From an uncultured Lachnospiraceae bacterium (GTDB lineage: Bacteria > Bacillota > Clostridia > Lachnospirales > Lachnospiraceae): DNA of 64,000 bases. Positions 7,791 to 17,298 of the stretch are shown here, piece by piece; the stretch's first letter is position 1, and each line of letters starts with the position of its first letter. Under the pieces are notes generated by a model that saw only the letters and a program-made list of their open reading frames with translations, ran no database searches and had not been told where the DNA came from. The position numbers and the translations under genes were made by a program. The DNA is taken from assembly GCA_934330725.1 (NCBI GenBank), contig CAKRGM010000010.1:1-64000 (forward strand), in the 5' to 3' direction.

Positions 7791-8528
7791 CTATTCTTCA
7801 AAATGATACATAAGTACGGAAAGAAGCATCATACCAGCAGTTTCCGTTCTTAAAATTCTTTTTCCAAGAGTTATTACTTTAAATCCGCTTTCCTTAGCCA
7901 GCTCCAGTTCATCAAGATCAAATCCGCCTTCCGGTCCGATAAATATTGCAACACTCTTTCCGGGAGCCATAGAAGAAATAATTTCTTTTGTCCTGCTCAT
8001 ACCATCTGCACACTCATATGGCAAAAGACATATATCGCATTCCTTTGCCAGTTCCGCTGCCTGTTTAAAGCTTAAAACACCTGAAATTTCAGGTATTATA
8101 CTCCTTTTGCTTTGTTTTGCAGCACTCTCGGCAATCATATTCCACCTTTTAATCTTATTTGCTTCTTTTTTCTGATCAAGCTTAACTACGCAGCGCTTCA
8201 TTGAAACCGGAATAACTTTATATACACCAAGCTCAACAGCCTTTTGTATAATAAACTCCATCTTATCAGACTTTGGAAGTCCCTGAAACAGGTAAATCTT
8301 TGCAGGAAGTTCTTTTCCTTTGGTATCCATAGAATCAATTTCTGCCCTTACAAGCTCATCTGAAATGCCTGCAATATGACACGTATAATCTATATTATCT
8401 CCACTGCTTATTAAAATAGTATCTCCCTCTTTCATACGTAAAACATTCTTTATATGGTTTACATCTGTATCGACTATATCAATATACGTATCATGGATAT
8501 TCTGGTGCTCTGCGAAAAAATGATACAT
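7791..8528 (-). CDS. rsmE: 16S rRNA m3U1498 methyltransferase RsmE
   Basis: SPOUT-class methyltransferase of 245 residues that methylates U1498 of 16S rRNA. It has an N-terminal PUA-like domain and a C-terminal trefoil-knot domain with IGPEGGFDLDELELA (about 200) and LGKRILRTETAG (about 222). The start ATG at 8528 follows GAGGGTAAAGAA. It is 12 bases after prmA, an order (prmA-rsmE) widespread in Firmicutes. Confidence 0.95.
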   Translation of the reverse strand: MYHFFAEHQNIHDTYIDIVDTDVNHIKNVLRMKEGDTILISSGDNIDYTCHIAGISDELVRAEIDSMDTKGKELPAKIYLFQGLPKSDKMEFIIQKAVELGVYKVIPVSMKRCVVKLDQKKEANKIKRWNMIAESAAKQSKRSIIPEISGVLSFKQAAELAKECDICLLPYECADGMSRTKEIISSMAPGKSVAIFIGPEGGFDLDELELAKESGFKVITLGKRILRTETAGMMLLSVLMYHFEE

Positions 8529-8540
8529 TTCTTTACCCTC

Positions 8541-9497
8541 TTACTTTCGTTTTGCAGTAATATTTACCCACTCGCCATCATGATTAATCTCAACGATTTC
8601 AAGTTCAGGATTACTGCTAAAGCAATCCGCTACTTCCTTTTCCTTGGTATCAATAATACCCGAAGTAATAAAATATGCGCCATGCTTCATATGCTGTGTT
8701 ATTTCTTTTGACAGTGGTTCAAGCACATCTGCCAGAATATTTGCGCATACAATATCGTAGCATTCATACCCGCATCTGTCCTGAACAGCTTTATCATCTA
8801 TAATATTTCCTTCAATCACTTCAAGCTTTTCTACTGGTACATCATTCTGCTGTGCATTTTCTTCTGATGCGATTATTGCATTTGGATCAAGGTCTGTTCC
8901 AAGTGCATGCTTTGCACCATATTTTAATGCCACTACTGATAAAATTCCACTTCCACATCCTACATCAAGCACTTCTTCTCCGCCCTTGACATACTTCTGA
9001 AGCTGCTTTATTACCATTCTTGTAGTTTCATGTGACCCTGTTCCAAAAGCTGTTCCCGGATCAATGCTTAAAACCGGATGGCCTTTCATTTCATCAGTAA
9101 CCGGTTCCCATGTCGGTTTAATATAAAGGTCACTAATTGAAAATGTATGCCAGTACTGCTTCCAGTTATTTATCCAGTCTTTATCCTCTGTCTGTGATGT
9201 AGTTATGGTTCCATCACCAATATCCATATATGACTGAAGTTCTTCAAGTTCAGCCTCAACTTTTCCGATAATATTGCCTTCATCTTCGTCTGCATCAATA
9301 TAAAAGTTAACCTTTGCCGTCCCATCATCCGGTGGCAGATCCGGTATAAAATCAACAAACATTGTTTTGGCTTCTTCCTGTGTCAGCTGTACATTATCCT
9401 CTATTTCAATCCCTTCAATGCCAAGTTCTGCAAGTGTACAGCTGATAATATCAACCGCCTGGGTTGTGGTTCTAATTGAATATTTATTCCATTTCAT
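8541..9497 (-). CDS. prmA: Ribosomal protein L11 methyltransferase PrmA
   Basis: SAM-dependent methyltransferase acting on L11, 318 residues. The C-terminal Rossmann domain shows the SAM-binding motif VLDVGCGSGILS (about 178) and GTDLDPNA (about 200). The start ATG overlaps the stop of the M18 peptidase gene by one base (TGATG), which indicates translational coupling. Confidence 0.94.
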   Translation of the reverse strand: MKWNKYSIRTTTQAVDIISCTLAELGIEGIEIEDNVQLTQEEAKTMFVDFIPDLPPDDGTAKVNFYIDADEDEGNIIGKVEAELEELQSYMDIGDGTITTSQTEDKDWINNWKQYWHTFSISDLYIKPTWEPVTDEMKGHPVLSIDPGTAFGTGSHETTRMVIKQLQKYVKGGEEVLDVGCGSGILSVVALKYGAKHALGTDLDPNAIIASEENAQQNDVPVEKLEVIEGNIIDDKAVQDRCGYECYDIVCANILADVLEPLSKEITQHMKHGAYFITSGIIDTKEKEVADCFSSNPELEIVEINHDGEWVNITAKRK

Positions 9498-10942
9498 CAG
9501 AATTGTGCCTCCTTTAAAAATGCCTCATATCCTTTTAAAGTCTCGTATAAATCAGCCTTGCTTATAACCTCAAATGGTGCATGCATATTCTGTACTGCAA
9601 CTCCACTGTCGATTACATTCATTCCATAATTTGCCATAATATATGCTATTGTTCCACCGCCGCCTGCATCTACTTTTCCAAGTTCTGATGTCTGGAATGA
9701 AACGTTGTTATCATCCATTATTTTTCTTAATGCACCCATGTATTCTGCAGATGCATCATTAGAGCCACTTTTTCCTCTTGAACCTGTATATTTATTAAAT
9801 ACCATTCCTTTTCCAAAGAATGCACTGTTTTTCTTTTCACTTACAATGGCATAATTCGGATCAAATGCTGCTGTAACGTCGGATGAAAGCATATTTGAAT
9901 TAGCAAGTGCCCTTCTGCACTTTAACTCAGAATAATCACCCGTTCTGTCAATCAGCTCTGCAACCATATTTTCAAAAAACTTTGAGTGCATTCCTGTTGC
10001 TCCCACACTTCCGATTTCTTCTTTATCAACAAGAATACATGCACTTGTACGTTTTACATCTGTCACGTTAAGCTGTGCTATTAATGATGGATATGCACAT
10101 ACCTTATCATCATGTCCATATCCCATTATCATACTTCTGTCAATTCCATAATCTCTTGCCGGTCCGGCAGGAACTGCTTCAAGCTCAGCAGAAAGGAAAT
10201 CCTCTTCCTCTATTCCATACTTTTCCTTAAGAAGCATAAGTATATTCTTCTTCACAAGTTCTTTTTCGTCAGATGAGCTGTCCTCTTTTGCATTTTCCTT
10301 ATCATCTGCATTATCCTGTGCATCTGCTGATGAATTATAAGGTATACTTCCGACTAATATGTTAAGGTCTTCTCCCTCAACTACCTTATCCGCCTTTTTT
10401 GCCATCTGCTGTCCTGCCAAATGTATAAGAAGATCTGAAACACCAACAACAGGATCATCAGGATTCTCGCCTATCGTAACATCTATTACATTACCGTCTT
10501 TAAGTGCTACCACTCCATGTAATGCCAATGGCAATGCTACCCACTGATACTTTTTAATTCCGCCATAATAATGTGTATCAAGTAAAACCAGTTCTGTATC
10601 CTGATAAAGCGGATTCTGCTTTATATCAAGACGTGGAGAATCAATGTGTGCTCCAAGTATATTCATTCCATTTTCAATCGGTTCTTCGCCAATATTAAAA
10701 AGGACAATGGCTTTTCCTTTATTAACTGCATACACTTTATCTTTTGCTTTCAGTTTTTCATTGTTTCTTATTACATCTTTAATGTCCCTGTAACCATTCT
10801 TCTTTGCAAGAATAACTGCTCTTTTTACACACTCACGCTCTGTTTTGCATTCAGATATAAATTTGCGGTAATGCTCTGAAAAATCAAAAACTTCCTTCAT
10901 TTTATTTTTGTCATACTTATTCCAAACATTCTGTCTTTCCAT
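9497..10942 (-). CDS. M18 family aminopeptidase
   Basis: Zinc metallo-aminopeptidase of the M18 family (aminopeptidase I / aspartyl aminopeptidase group), cytosolic, 481 residues. Metal and catalytic motifs are visible: NILGAHIDSPRLD, VDKEEIGSVGATGMHS, DAGGGGTIA and the C-terminal MHAPFEV. An acidic low-complexity linker (about 215-235, rich in D, E and S) interrupts the middle. I start at ATG 10942 (MERQNVW), preceded by GGAATGGAGATTATT, not at an ATG four codons upstream that overlaps the ribosome binding site. The leader carries a structured element related to the one before rnr. Confidence 0.9.
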   Translation of the reverse strand: MERQNVWNKYDKNKMKEVFDFSEHYRKFISECKTERECVKRAVILAKKNGYRDIKDVIRNNEKLKAKDKVYAVNKGKAIVLFNIGEEPIENGMNILGAHIDSPRLDIKQNPLYQDTELVLLDTHYYGGIKKYQWVALPLALHGVVALKDGNVIDVTIGENPDDPVVGVSDLLIHLAGQQMAKKADKVVEGEDLNILVGSIPYNSSADAQDNADDKENAKEDSSSDEKELVKKNILMLLKEKYGIEEEDFLSAELEAVPAGPARDYGIDRSMIMGYGHDDKVCAYPSLIAQLNVTDVKRTSACILVDKEEIGSVGATGMHSKFFENMVAELIDRTGDYSELKCRRALANSNMLSSDVTAAFDPNYAIVSEKKNSAFFGKGMVFNKYTGSRGKSGSNDASAEYMGALRKIMDDNNVSFQTSELGKVDAGGGGTIAYIMANYGMNVIDSGVAVQNMHAPFEVISKADLYETLKGYEAFLKEAQF

Positions 10943-11006
10943 AATAATCTCCATTCCTGCGCCGCCTTATGGCGCATCTCAAGTTTGTGCAAAATACAAA
11001 TCTTGT
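10943..11006 (-). repeat. Short structured leader element D1 upstream of the M18 peptidase
   Basis: On the minus strand there is a hairpin around GATTTGTATTTTGCACAAACT, then GATGCGCC loop GGCGGCGC, then GGAATGGAGATTATT and ATG. It aligns over its whole length with the leader of rnr at 38279-38343. The second stem changes GCGC/GCGC to ACGC/GCGT between the two and keeps its pairing. Confidence 0.65.
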
Positions 11007-11100
11007 GTATTACGAGGAGGCAATGAAAAATCTGCGCAGGCAATTTCTCATATGCCATCAGGCACTATTTATTTTGCTGTGAAACAAACAGCAGTACTAC

Positions 11101-11709
11101 CTATATATCAAGCGATAACTGATTGTCATTTTCTTCATCTTCTTCACGTTTTTGTTCTTCAATTTCCATCTGAGCCTCGTCCTTAAACTGTTCAAGAAGA
11201 TCTTCGCTTATAACTGGCAGCTCATCTATTGACTGTACTCCAAATGTCCTTAAAAATTCTTCAGTTGTACCAAAAAGCATAGGCCGTCCGGGTGCATCAA
11301 GGCGCCCCAGTTCCTTTGCCAGACCATATTCAACAAGCCTGTTCACTGCATGGTCACTGCTTACGCCTCTGATTTTTTCAATCTCTATCTTTGTAATAGG
11401 CTGTTTATATGCAATTATTGATAATGTCTCAAGCAGTACATCTGTAAGCACATATTTTCTCGGCTGGCTTGCAACCTTTATAAGACTTTCATAATATTCT
11501 GTTTTGGTACACATCTGAAATGCATTGTCCAGTTCAATAATCTTAATCCCACGGTCTTTGCTTTCATACTTGTCCATCATATTATGTATTATTTTTCTGG
11601 TCGTATCAACATCATGTTCAATTGCTGCTGCTATTTTCTCAATACTAACAGAGTCTCCCATAGTAAAAAGAACAGCCTCAATTGCTCCTTCGATTTCATC
11701 CAATTCCAT
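11101..11709 (-). CDS. scpB: Segregation and condensation protein ScpB
   Basis: Winged-helix kleisin-partner subunit of the Smc-ScpAB condensin, 202 residues. The conserved segment ETLSIIAYKQPITKIEIEKIRG (second winged helix, read here in two parts) is present, and the C-terminal tail is acidic and Glu-rich. I choose ATG 11709 (MELDEIEG), eight bases after GGAG, over an upstream TTG. It follows scpA by 36 bases in one operon. Confidence 0.95.
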   Translation of the reverse strand: MELDEIEGAIEAVLFTMGDSVSIEKIAAAIEHDVDTTRKIIHNMMDKYESKDRGIKIIELDNAFQMCTKTEYYESLIKVASQPRKYVLTDVLLETLSIIAYKQPITKIEIEKIRGVSSDHAVNRLVEYGLAKELGRLDAPGRPMLFGTTEEFLRTFGVQSIDELPVISEDLLEQFKDEAQMEIEEQKREEDEENDNQLSLDI

Positions 11710-11745
11710 ATCCAATTCTCCATCTTAGAATATTTATAAGATACT

Positions 11746-12522
11746 CTATTCTTCTTCAATATCCTCAATCAAATCAGGATCTTTTATTACTGTTATATCT
11801 ATATCTTCAAATGTTCCTTCCTGTTCAACCCTCACAAATCCCGTTTTTATAAGTTCAAGAACAACAAGAAATGTTACAATTGTTGCTTCTTTTGAAGAAT
11901 TTTCAGTAAGCATGCTCCTAAAACTTAATCTTTTGTTATTTTTCAGACATTCTTTTACATAAACAAGCCTGTCTGTCATACTTACTTCTTCTTTTTTTAT
12001 CTTTCCGAATTTGCTTCTTATAGGATCCACCTTTTCTTCCTGACGTTTTAAAACATCCTGAAAGATTGCATTAAGTTTAACAAGTGTAGTGTCGCCAACA
12101 AGTTCATCAAGATCTACCGGAGGTCTGTATGCCTCAACCTCTGCCGGAACGGTAGGTGCCTTATAAAACATTTTATTGGCATCCACCTGCCTGTCCTTTA
12201 ACTCATAGGACATATATTTAAATAATTTATATTCAAGTAATCTTTCTACAAGTTCAGCTCTTGGATCTTCCTCTTCACCATCTTCATTTACGTCCTTTGG
12301 AAGAAGCATTTTTGACTTTATATCAAGAAGCGTTGATGCCATAACGAGAAATTCACTTACAACATTCAAATCTTCCTTATCCATCTGATCAACATATTCC
12401 ATATACTGCTCTGTAATAATTGCAATAGGAATATCATATATATTTACTTTATTTTTATCAATCAGGTGAAGCAAAAGATCAAGCGGACCTTCAAATACCT
12501 GAAGCTTTACATTAATTCCCAT
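11746..12522 (-). CDS. scpA: Segregation and condensation protein ScpA
   Basis: Kleisin subunit bridging Smc heads, 258 residues from ATG 12522 (MGINVKLQVFEGPLDLLLHL). The N-terminal Smc-binding helices and the C-terminal winged helix (about 190-245) are recognisable. The open frame extends to 12591, but the predicted promoter (-10 at 12581-12586) lies over that upstream ATG, so the true start must be 12534 or 12522. I prefer 12522 because it fits the family N-terminus. Confidence 0.94.
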   Translation of the reverse strand: MGINVKLQVFEGPLDLLLHLIDKNKVNIYDIPIAIITEQYMEYVDQMDKEDLNVVSEFLVMASTLLDIKSKMLLPKDVNEDGEEEDPRAELVERLLEYKLFKYMSYELKDRQVDANKMFYKAPTVPAEVEAYRPPVDLDELVGDTTLVKLNAIFQDVLKRQEEKVDPIRSKFGKIKKEEVSMTDRLVYVKECLKNNKRLSFRSMLTENSSKEATIVTFLVVLELIKTGFVRVEQEGTFEDIDITVIKDPDLIEDIEEE

Positions 12523-12580
12523 TATACAAGCCATGCCCTTCCAATATATGATTAATTTATTGCAAAAAACTTCAACGTAT

Positions 12581-12609
12581 ATTGTAACCAATATAATCTT
12601 TTAATGCAA
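12581..12609 (-). promoter_or_regulatory. Promoter of scpAB
   Basis: TTGCAT (12609-12604), 17-bp spacer, TACAAT (12586-12581). It argues against the longest ScpA reading frame being translated. Confidence 0.6.
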
Positions 12610-12769
12610 GCAATAAAATTAGTGCTTAATATTTTACGGAATTTATCATATAATTATTTATAAGAAACATATAATATGACATTATTGTTAAATGAATTAA
12701 ACGTCGTTCATACCTGTACGATAAAACTTTTAAATTCATATTATTTTATAATCTTTAACGGGGGAGTTT

Positions 12770-13627
12770 ATGGATAAGCTGATTTTTATTATAACCAAAA
12801 TATCGAAAAAGACCGTGAATGACAATATATCCGGGTTCGCTGCGCAATCCTGCTTTTATATCACACTAAGCTTTTTTCCATTCTTTCTTGTATTGATGAG
12901 CCTTGTACATTATCTTCCTTTTTCAGCTGATGACCTTATATCCTTACTTCACGATCTGCTGCCATCACAGATAGAGCCTATGCTTGAAGGGTTAATTCAT
13001 GATATTTATGACGGATCATCAATAACTTTTACATCATTAACCGCCATAACAACAGTATGGGCAGCCGGCAAAGGATTTCTTGCAATAATTGGCGCATTTA
13101 ATAAAATTTATGATGTTCCTGTTAAGAGAAACTGGTTTCTGACAAGATTACTTTCTACCATATATACTATTTCATTTCTGCTTATAATCATAGCAACACT
13201 TTTAATTTTTATATTTGGTAACAACCTGGCTGATATAATTTTGCCTGTTTCTCCTTACATCGCATCAATTATACGTATTATCCTGAATAAGAAAATGCTG
13301 CTCTTTCCTGCGATACTTTTATTAGTATTTCTTAGTATGTATACATTTATACCAAACCGCAGAAGTTCCTTTGCGAAGGAACTTCCGGGGGCTGTTATGT
13401 CAACTGTAGGATGGTGTCTTTTCTCAACGTTTTATTCTTTATATGTTGAGCATTCAAATAATTTTTCATATATGTATGGAAGTTTAACCACTCTTATCTT
13501 TGCGTTGTTCTGGATATATTCATGTATGCTGATTCTTTTTCTTGGCGCTGAACTAAATATATTTTTGCAACAGGATAAGTTCATTTTCAGACGCAGGAAA
13601 CATTCACACCATACGTCTGAAAAATAG
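12770..13627 (+). CDS. YihY/UPF0761 family membrane protein
   Basis: Integral membrane protein of 285 residues with about six hydrophobic segments, of the YihY (formerly BrkB or 'RNase BN') family. Characteristic features are the N-terminal SGFAAQSCFYITLSFFPFF, the central ITTVWAAGKGFLAIIGAFNKIY and the C-terminal WIYSCMLILFLGAELN. Its biochemical role is unknown, and the old RNase BN name was an error. GGGGGAG lies before the ATG. It ends four bases from the convergent SpoIID-domain gene. Confidence 0.9.
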   Translation: MDKLIFIITKISKKTVNDNISGFAAQSCFYITLSFFPFFLVLMSLVHYLPFSADDLISLLHDLLPSQIEPMLEGLIHDIYDGSSITFTSLTAITTVWAAGKGFLAIIGAFNKIYDVPVKRNWFLTRLLSTIYTISFLLIIIATLLIFIFGNNLADIILPVSPYIASIIRIILNKKMLLFPAILLLVFLSMYTFIPNRRSSFAKELPGAVMSTVGWCLFSTFYSLYVEHSNNFSYMYGSLTTLIFALFWIYSCMLILFLGAELNIFLQQDKFIFRRRKHSHHTSEK

Positions 13628-13631
13628 AATA

Positions 13632-15941
13632 TCAATCTGCATACTCAATTTTTGTCCCACTATAAAAAAAGCTTATTATGTCCGAATATGAATAGGATTT
13701 TTCAGTCATTTTTGATACAGCATTCTGACTCATCCCAATGCCATGCCCATAACCTCCTCCTGTAATCCTGAATGCAGTTACCTGCCCATTTTCACAGACT
13801 GGTCTTATTATGCAGAATGTACTTGGAAGCGAATCTGTTTTTGTTGTATCCGTTTCGTTTTTCATTTCACAGCTGTTGCTGCATAACAGACTTCTAATAA
13901 ATGATTCGCTATTTATCTGTACAGTTCCCAGTGTTCCTGTAACTGTAATACTCTTTACCGCTCCTCCTGCTGCCCGTTCATTTACACTAATACTGCTGAT
14001 ATTTCCAATTGTGGATATGTTTTTGGATATAAACTGTCCATTTTCATTCTGTGTTAATACCTTCTTTGGATTTAAGCAGTACTTTTCATGCAGCTTTGAA
14101 TTAAATGAATTGCTTAATATATCACAGGGAATAGTAATCTGCCATCTGTACCATGGACAGCCGTAGTCAAAATCATTTTCATTTTTTGAAGTAATAAATT
14201 TTTCGAACTCATTTTCATCCAGAAGATTGCTGTTTCTTTGTTCCGCACTAATATATGTACTTTTAAAATATGGGTAATCAGCAGTGTTCGTTCCCCATAT
14301 TCCCACATCTGTATTTACACCGCATGATGTTGAATAATAATAGGTCTGTACTACTTCTCCATTATATGTTATTACCTGTCCCTTAGTTTCATCAATAGCC
14401 TGATCAGCTTCCGGCGTCTCAATTGTATTATTGTAAACCTGATACATTGTACTGTCATCAACATGTGCACCATACATACTGTAATTACTGTTTGTAAGTT
14501 CTTTATATGCATAACTCCTTGCACATACTGCCTGAACTTTCAATGCCTCAACGCCAAAGCCCGATGGCATTTCACTTGGAACAACTCTCTTTAAATAGCT
14601 TTCAATCCCGACATCATTTACCACCACAATTCCGCCGTCAAAAACTCCGGCCTCCATTTTTCCGTTATACCATGGGTTTCCCTGACTCCTGTTAACACTC
14701 AGTAATTGTATACTGCCATTTTCCTCCGGCTCTACCCTCAGCCTTCCCTTTGCAAATCTTTCATCATTCTTATCCATACTCAAACGCTCGCCTGCGGCGA
14801 AATGACATTTTTCATCTCCAAAATATGCTGTATAGTTTTTGTCACATGTAAGCTCAATGCTGTCATGAAATATACTTTTAAATCCATTCGTTTTTATTAT
14901 TACCCTTATATTATCCACGTCTATTTTCTTTGAAATCGCAGCTCCACATATTTTACCATCAGCTACAATAAAATCCTGAAGTGAATATCCAACAACTATA
15001 TCTTTATATGTCTTCACGCTGTAATTATTGTTAAGATCATATATCATAAAATACTCATCCAGCATTACTTTTCCATATCCTTCAATTTCAACGTACCCGT
15101 CTGTTACCGAAAGAACTTTTCCCGTTATTGTATCAGTTTTTGTATTTATCTGTTTAACTTTGCCATTACTAAGCTTAACATCAGCCAGAACATTACTTAT
15201 ACCATCAGAAATTCCTTTTATATTAAAAACCCTGTCTGCTCCATATGCATTGACACTTACAGATGCATCATCTGCGCCTTTTATCCATACATTTTTGTAT
15301 TCGGCACTGTCAGACACAAGCCCTCGCACTATAAGTATTTCATCATTTTTCACAATAACATCAATCGTTTTATCTTTATATTTATCAAGAATAAGCCCCG
15401 TAAACTTTAGTTTACCTTTTGTAGTATATGCTTCCCACTTATCTGCATTTTCCATCATGGATGGTGTTGCCACAACAGCAATCTGAAACTCCTTTATATC
15501 TTTTTTACCTGACCGGTCTATTATTTTAAAATATATATCAATAAATTCATCTTTATTTACTCTTCCTGTCTTGGCATCCAGTCCATTAAGCAATTCTGCA
15601 TCATTTAAAAATACAGCCGCTATTTTTTTTAAATCTTTATATGTAACATACGCATTAGGCCTGCTTATATTAAGCCATCCTTTTTCATTAATGTAATTAA
15701 CATAAGTTTCATACCAATATCCAGATTTCTGATTATCATTTAATGCATCCGAATTACTTAAAGACTTCACTTCTGTATCGTCTGTGTCCGCAAACATTAT
15801 CATCTTTGCCATCTGGGCATATGTTATTCCATTTCCGTCATATTTTTTTTGCCTTAGTACATAGATAACAGCTAACATAACTGCCAATGCAATAATTGTT
15901 ATTAAAATTATATATTTTTTCTTCTTATTTATTTTTATCAT
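13632..15941 (-). CDS. Large membrane-anchored SpoIID/LytB-domain protein
   Basis: The 769 residues comprise a short basic N-terminus, one membrane anchor (about 8-28), a long beta-rich extracellular region of unknown family, and a C-terminal SpoIID/LytB domain (about 440-760). The domain shows YLKRVVPSEMPSGFG, VQAVCARSYAY, QTYYYSTSCG and the terminal GGGYGHGIGMSQNAVSKM. SpoIID enzymes are lytic transglycosylases acting on denuded peptidoglycan, so a wall-remodelling role is inferred. It is much longer than SpoIID proper (about 340 residues), so it is probably not the engulfment protein. The start at 15941 (MIKINKK) follows AAAGGACAGGTT. Confidence 0.85.
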   Translation of the reverse strand: MIKINKKKKYIILITIIALAVMLAVIYVLRQKKYDGNGITYAQMAKMIMFADTDDTEVKSLSNSDALNDNQKSGYWYETYVNYINEKGWLNISRPNAYVTYKDLKKIAAVFLNDAELLNGLDAKTGRVNKDEFIDIYFKIIDRSGKKDIKEFQIAVVATPSMMENADKWEAYTTKGKLKFTGLILDKYKDKTIDVIVKNDEILIVRGLVSDSAEYKNVWIKGADDASVSVNAYGADRVFNIKGISDGISNVLADVKLSNGKVKQINTKTDTITGKVLSVTDGYVEIEGYGKVMLDEYFMIYDLNNNYSVKTYKDIVVGYSLQDFIVADGKICGAAISKKIDVDNIRVIIKTNGFKSIFHDSIELTCDKNYTAYFGDEKCHFAAGERLSMDKNDERFAKGRLRVEPEENGSIQLLSVNRSQGNPWYNGKMEAGVFDGGIVVVNDVGIESYLKRVVPSEMPSGFGVEALKVQAVCARSYAYKELTNSNYSMYGAHVDDSTMYQVYNNTIETPEADQAIDETKGQVITYNGEVVQTYYYSTSCGVNTDVGIWGTNTADYPYFKSTYISAEQRNSNLLDENEFEKFITSKNENDFDYGCPWYRWQITIPCDILSNSFNSKLHEKYCLNPKKVLTQNENGQFISKNISTIGNISSISVNERAAGGAVKSITVTGTLGTVQINSESFIRSLLCSNSCEMKNETDTTKTDSLPSTFCIIRPVCENGQVTAFRITGGGYGHGIGMSQNAVSKMTEKSYSYSDIISFFYSGTKIEYAD

Positions 15942-16000
15942 AACCTGTCCTTTCAAACTGATATTAGATTATATTCAACAGGTCATAATTTTATGAATCA

Positions 16001-16033
16001 CAAAAAGCGGACAGCATTAACTGCTGTCCGCTT
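16001..16033 (-). terminator. Terminator of 6S RNA
   Basis: The minus strand forms AAGCGGACAGCA loop TGCTGTCCGCTT, followed by a T-rich end (TTTTTG), immediately after the 6S RNA. Confidence 0.85.
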
Positions 16034-16039
16034 AACATT

Positions 16040-16232
16040 CTTTTATATTTCCCAAAATGCCGTTACCCACGTTTTCGACTCCTAGCCTAAGCCAGGTGGG
16101 TTTCCGCATTCATATCGCTGCCTTCCACTTCAGACGGAGGCCTGACATTGATATAAAGATGTAGGAGGCCCTTTCGAATAATGTAGGATCAAAATAAGCA
16201 GGCTGGCGAACATCCCAGGAAATATATTTTCT
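16040..16232 (-). ncRNA. ssrS: 6S RNA
   Basis: The minus strand has the typical 6S closing stem. The 5' side ATATTTCCTGGGATGTTCGC resembles the E. coli CUGAGAUGUUCGC. The 3' side GGCATTTTGGGAAATAT pairs back to it (16045-16060 with 16211-16225). About 180 nt lie between, with further hairpins and unpaired central stretches, and a strong terminator follows. 6S RNA mimics an open promoter and sequesters sigma-A RNA polymerase in stationary phase. The ends are approximate. A candidate -10 TATACA lies at about 16253-16258. Confidence 0.85.
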
Positions 16233-16360
16233 CTTCTTTTATTAAATATATTGTATAACAAATCTGCCTGTTACACAATAATTATATGTAAAATTTAATA
16301 AATTATTCACACAACCAAAACATATAAGACACATATAAAATATATCATTTCACAATTGAT

Positions 16361-17248
16361 TTACTGCTTTGAGTTGATATCTTCTATGTTGTCGGCAGAA
16401 AAATTTATTGCATCAATTATTTCTTCTCTTGGCAGGCCTGTCTTTTCACTCAGCTCATCTATTGTCGGCTTCCTGTCCAATTCAGTTTTCAGTCGCTTTG
16501 CCCAGTCATTTACAAAATTAACTTTTTCAAGTATTTTATTGGAAACCTTTGCCAGTTCAAACTGATCATCTACAAGTATGCTGAGGCTTCCTCTTATATC
16601 ATCTGCTATCTCTTCTTCAATGTATTCAAATACATCTTCCAATGCGGATTTTTCACCCGACTCTGCCTTTTTTTGTATTTCATCATTGTTCTGCCACCTT
16701 TTAGACTTAAGATATGCAAGCAGTGACAAATTAGCCTCCTGTATAAGATCTGCAGCACATATTCCTTTTTTCATAAATGGTTCTATCCAGTCAGTTATCT
16801 TTCCCATAAAATAATACATCATTTTATCGGGAACATTTTCATCATCCTGAGGAATTTCATTAATTATGAAAATTACCTCTTCTCTTGATATATTTCCAAA
16901 TCCGTCAACTTCTGCTTTGTAATCCGAAACACTGGCCTCATCCTGGCTGTAATCAGCCAGATCTTCAACTATTTTTTTTACATTTACTTCTTCATCTGTC
17001 TTTTTTTCTGCTTCTCTTGATTCGTTAACAATCTTTGCAAATTTATTATTTTTGAGTTCTTCACCTTTTACCCTGATATTATTCGCCATCAGATATCCAT
17101 AAATAATATCCATTTTTTTATCATCAAGTTCAATGTCTTTAAAATAATTTATAACATCACTTTTATCGACTGTCTGACCATTTACAGCAGCATACTCTTT
17201 TAAATTATTAAGCGCATCCATAAAAACTGCCTGTGTATTATTATCCAT
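16361..17248 (-). CDS. Degenerate sigma-70-like protein (region 2.2/3 only)
   Basis: 295 residues, not a full sigma factor. DLIQEANLSLLAYLKSKRW (about 150-168) resembles sigma region 2.2 (DLIQEGNIGL). The segment VSNKILEKVNFVNDWAKRL to DELSEKTGLPREEIIDAI (about 230-280) matches sigma region 3. A promoter -10 recognition segment (2.4) and region 4 are not visible. The first 130 residues are charged and helical. The start at ATG 17248 (MDNNTQ) follows GGAATGGAG behind a small hairpin (GTGCT/AGCAC), and upstream in-frame ATGs are rejected. It sits about 130 bases upstream of 6S RNA on the same strand. Core-polymerase binding is an inference. Confidence 0.7.
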   Translation of the reverse strand: MDNNTQAVFMDALNNLKEYAAVNGQTVDKSDVINYFKDIELDDKKMDIIYGYLMANNIRVKGEELKNNKFAKIVNESREAEKKTDEEVNVKKIVEDLADYSQDEASVSDYKAEVDGFGNISREEVIFIINEIPQDDENVPDKMMYYFMGKITDWIEPFMKKGICAADLIQEANLSLLAYLKSKRWQNNDEIQKKAESGEKSALEDVFEYIEEEIADDIRGSLSILVDDQFELAKVSNKILEKVNFVNDWAKRLKTELDRKPTIDELSEKTGLPREEIIDAINFSADNIEDINSKQ

Positions 17249-17298
17249 ATTCTGCTCCATTCCTGTGCTTCTTTCAGCACATACCAAACTGTTTATTT

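Noticed and set aside
13810..14166. Plus-strand ORFs within the SpoIID-domain gene
   Set aside because: They are antisense of a complete gene with clear domain motifs and have no ribosome binding sites.
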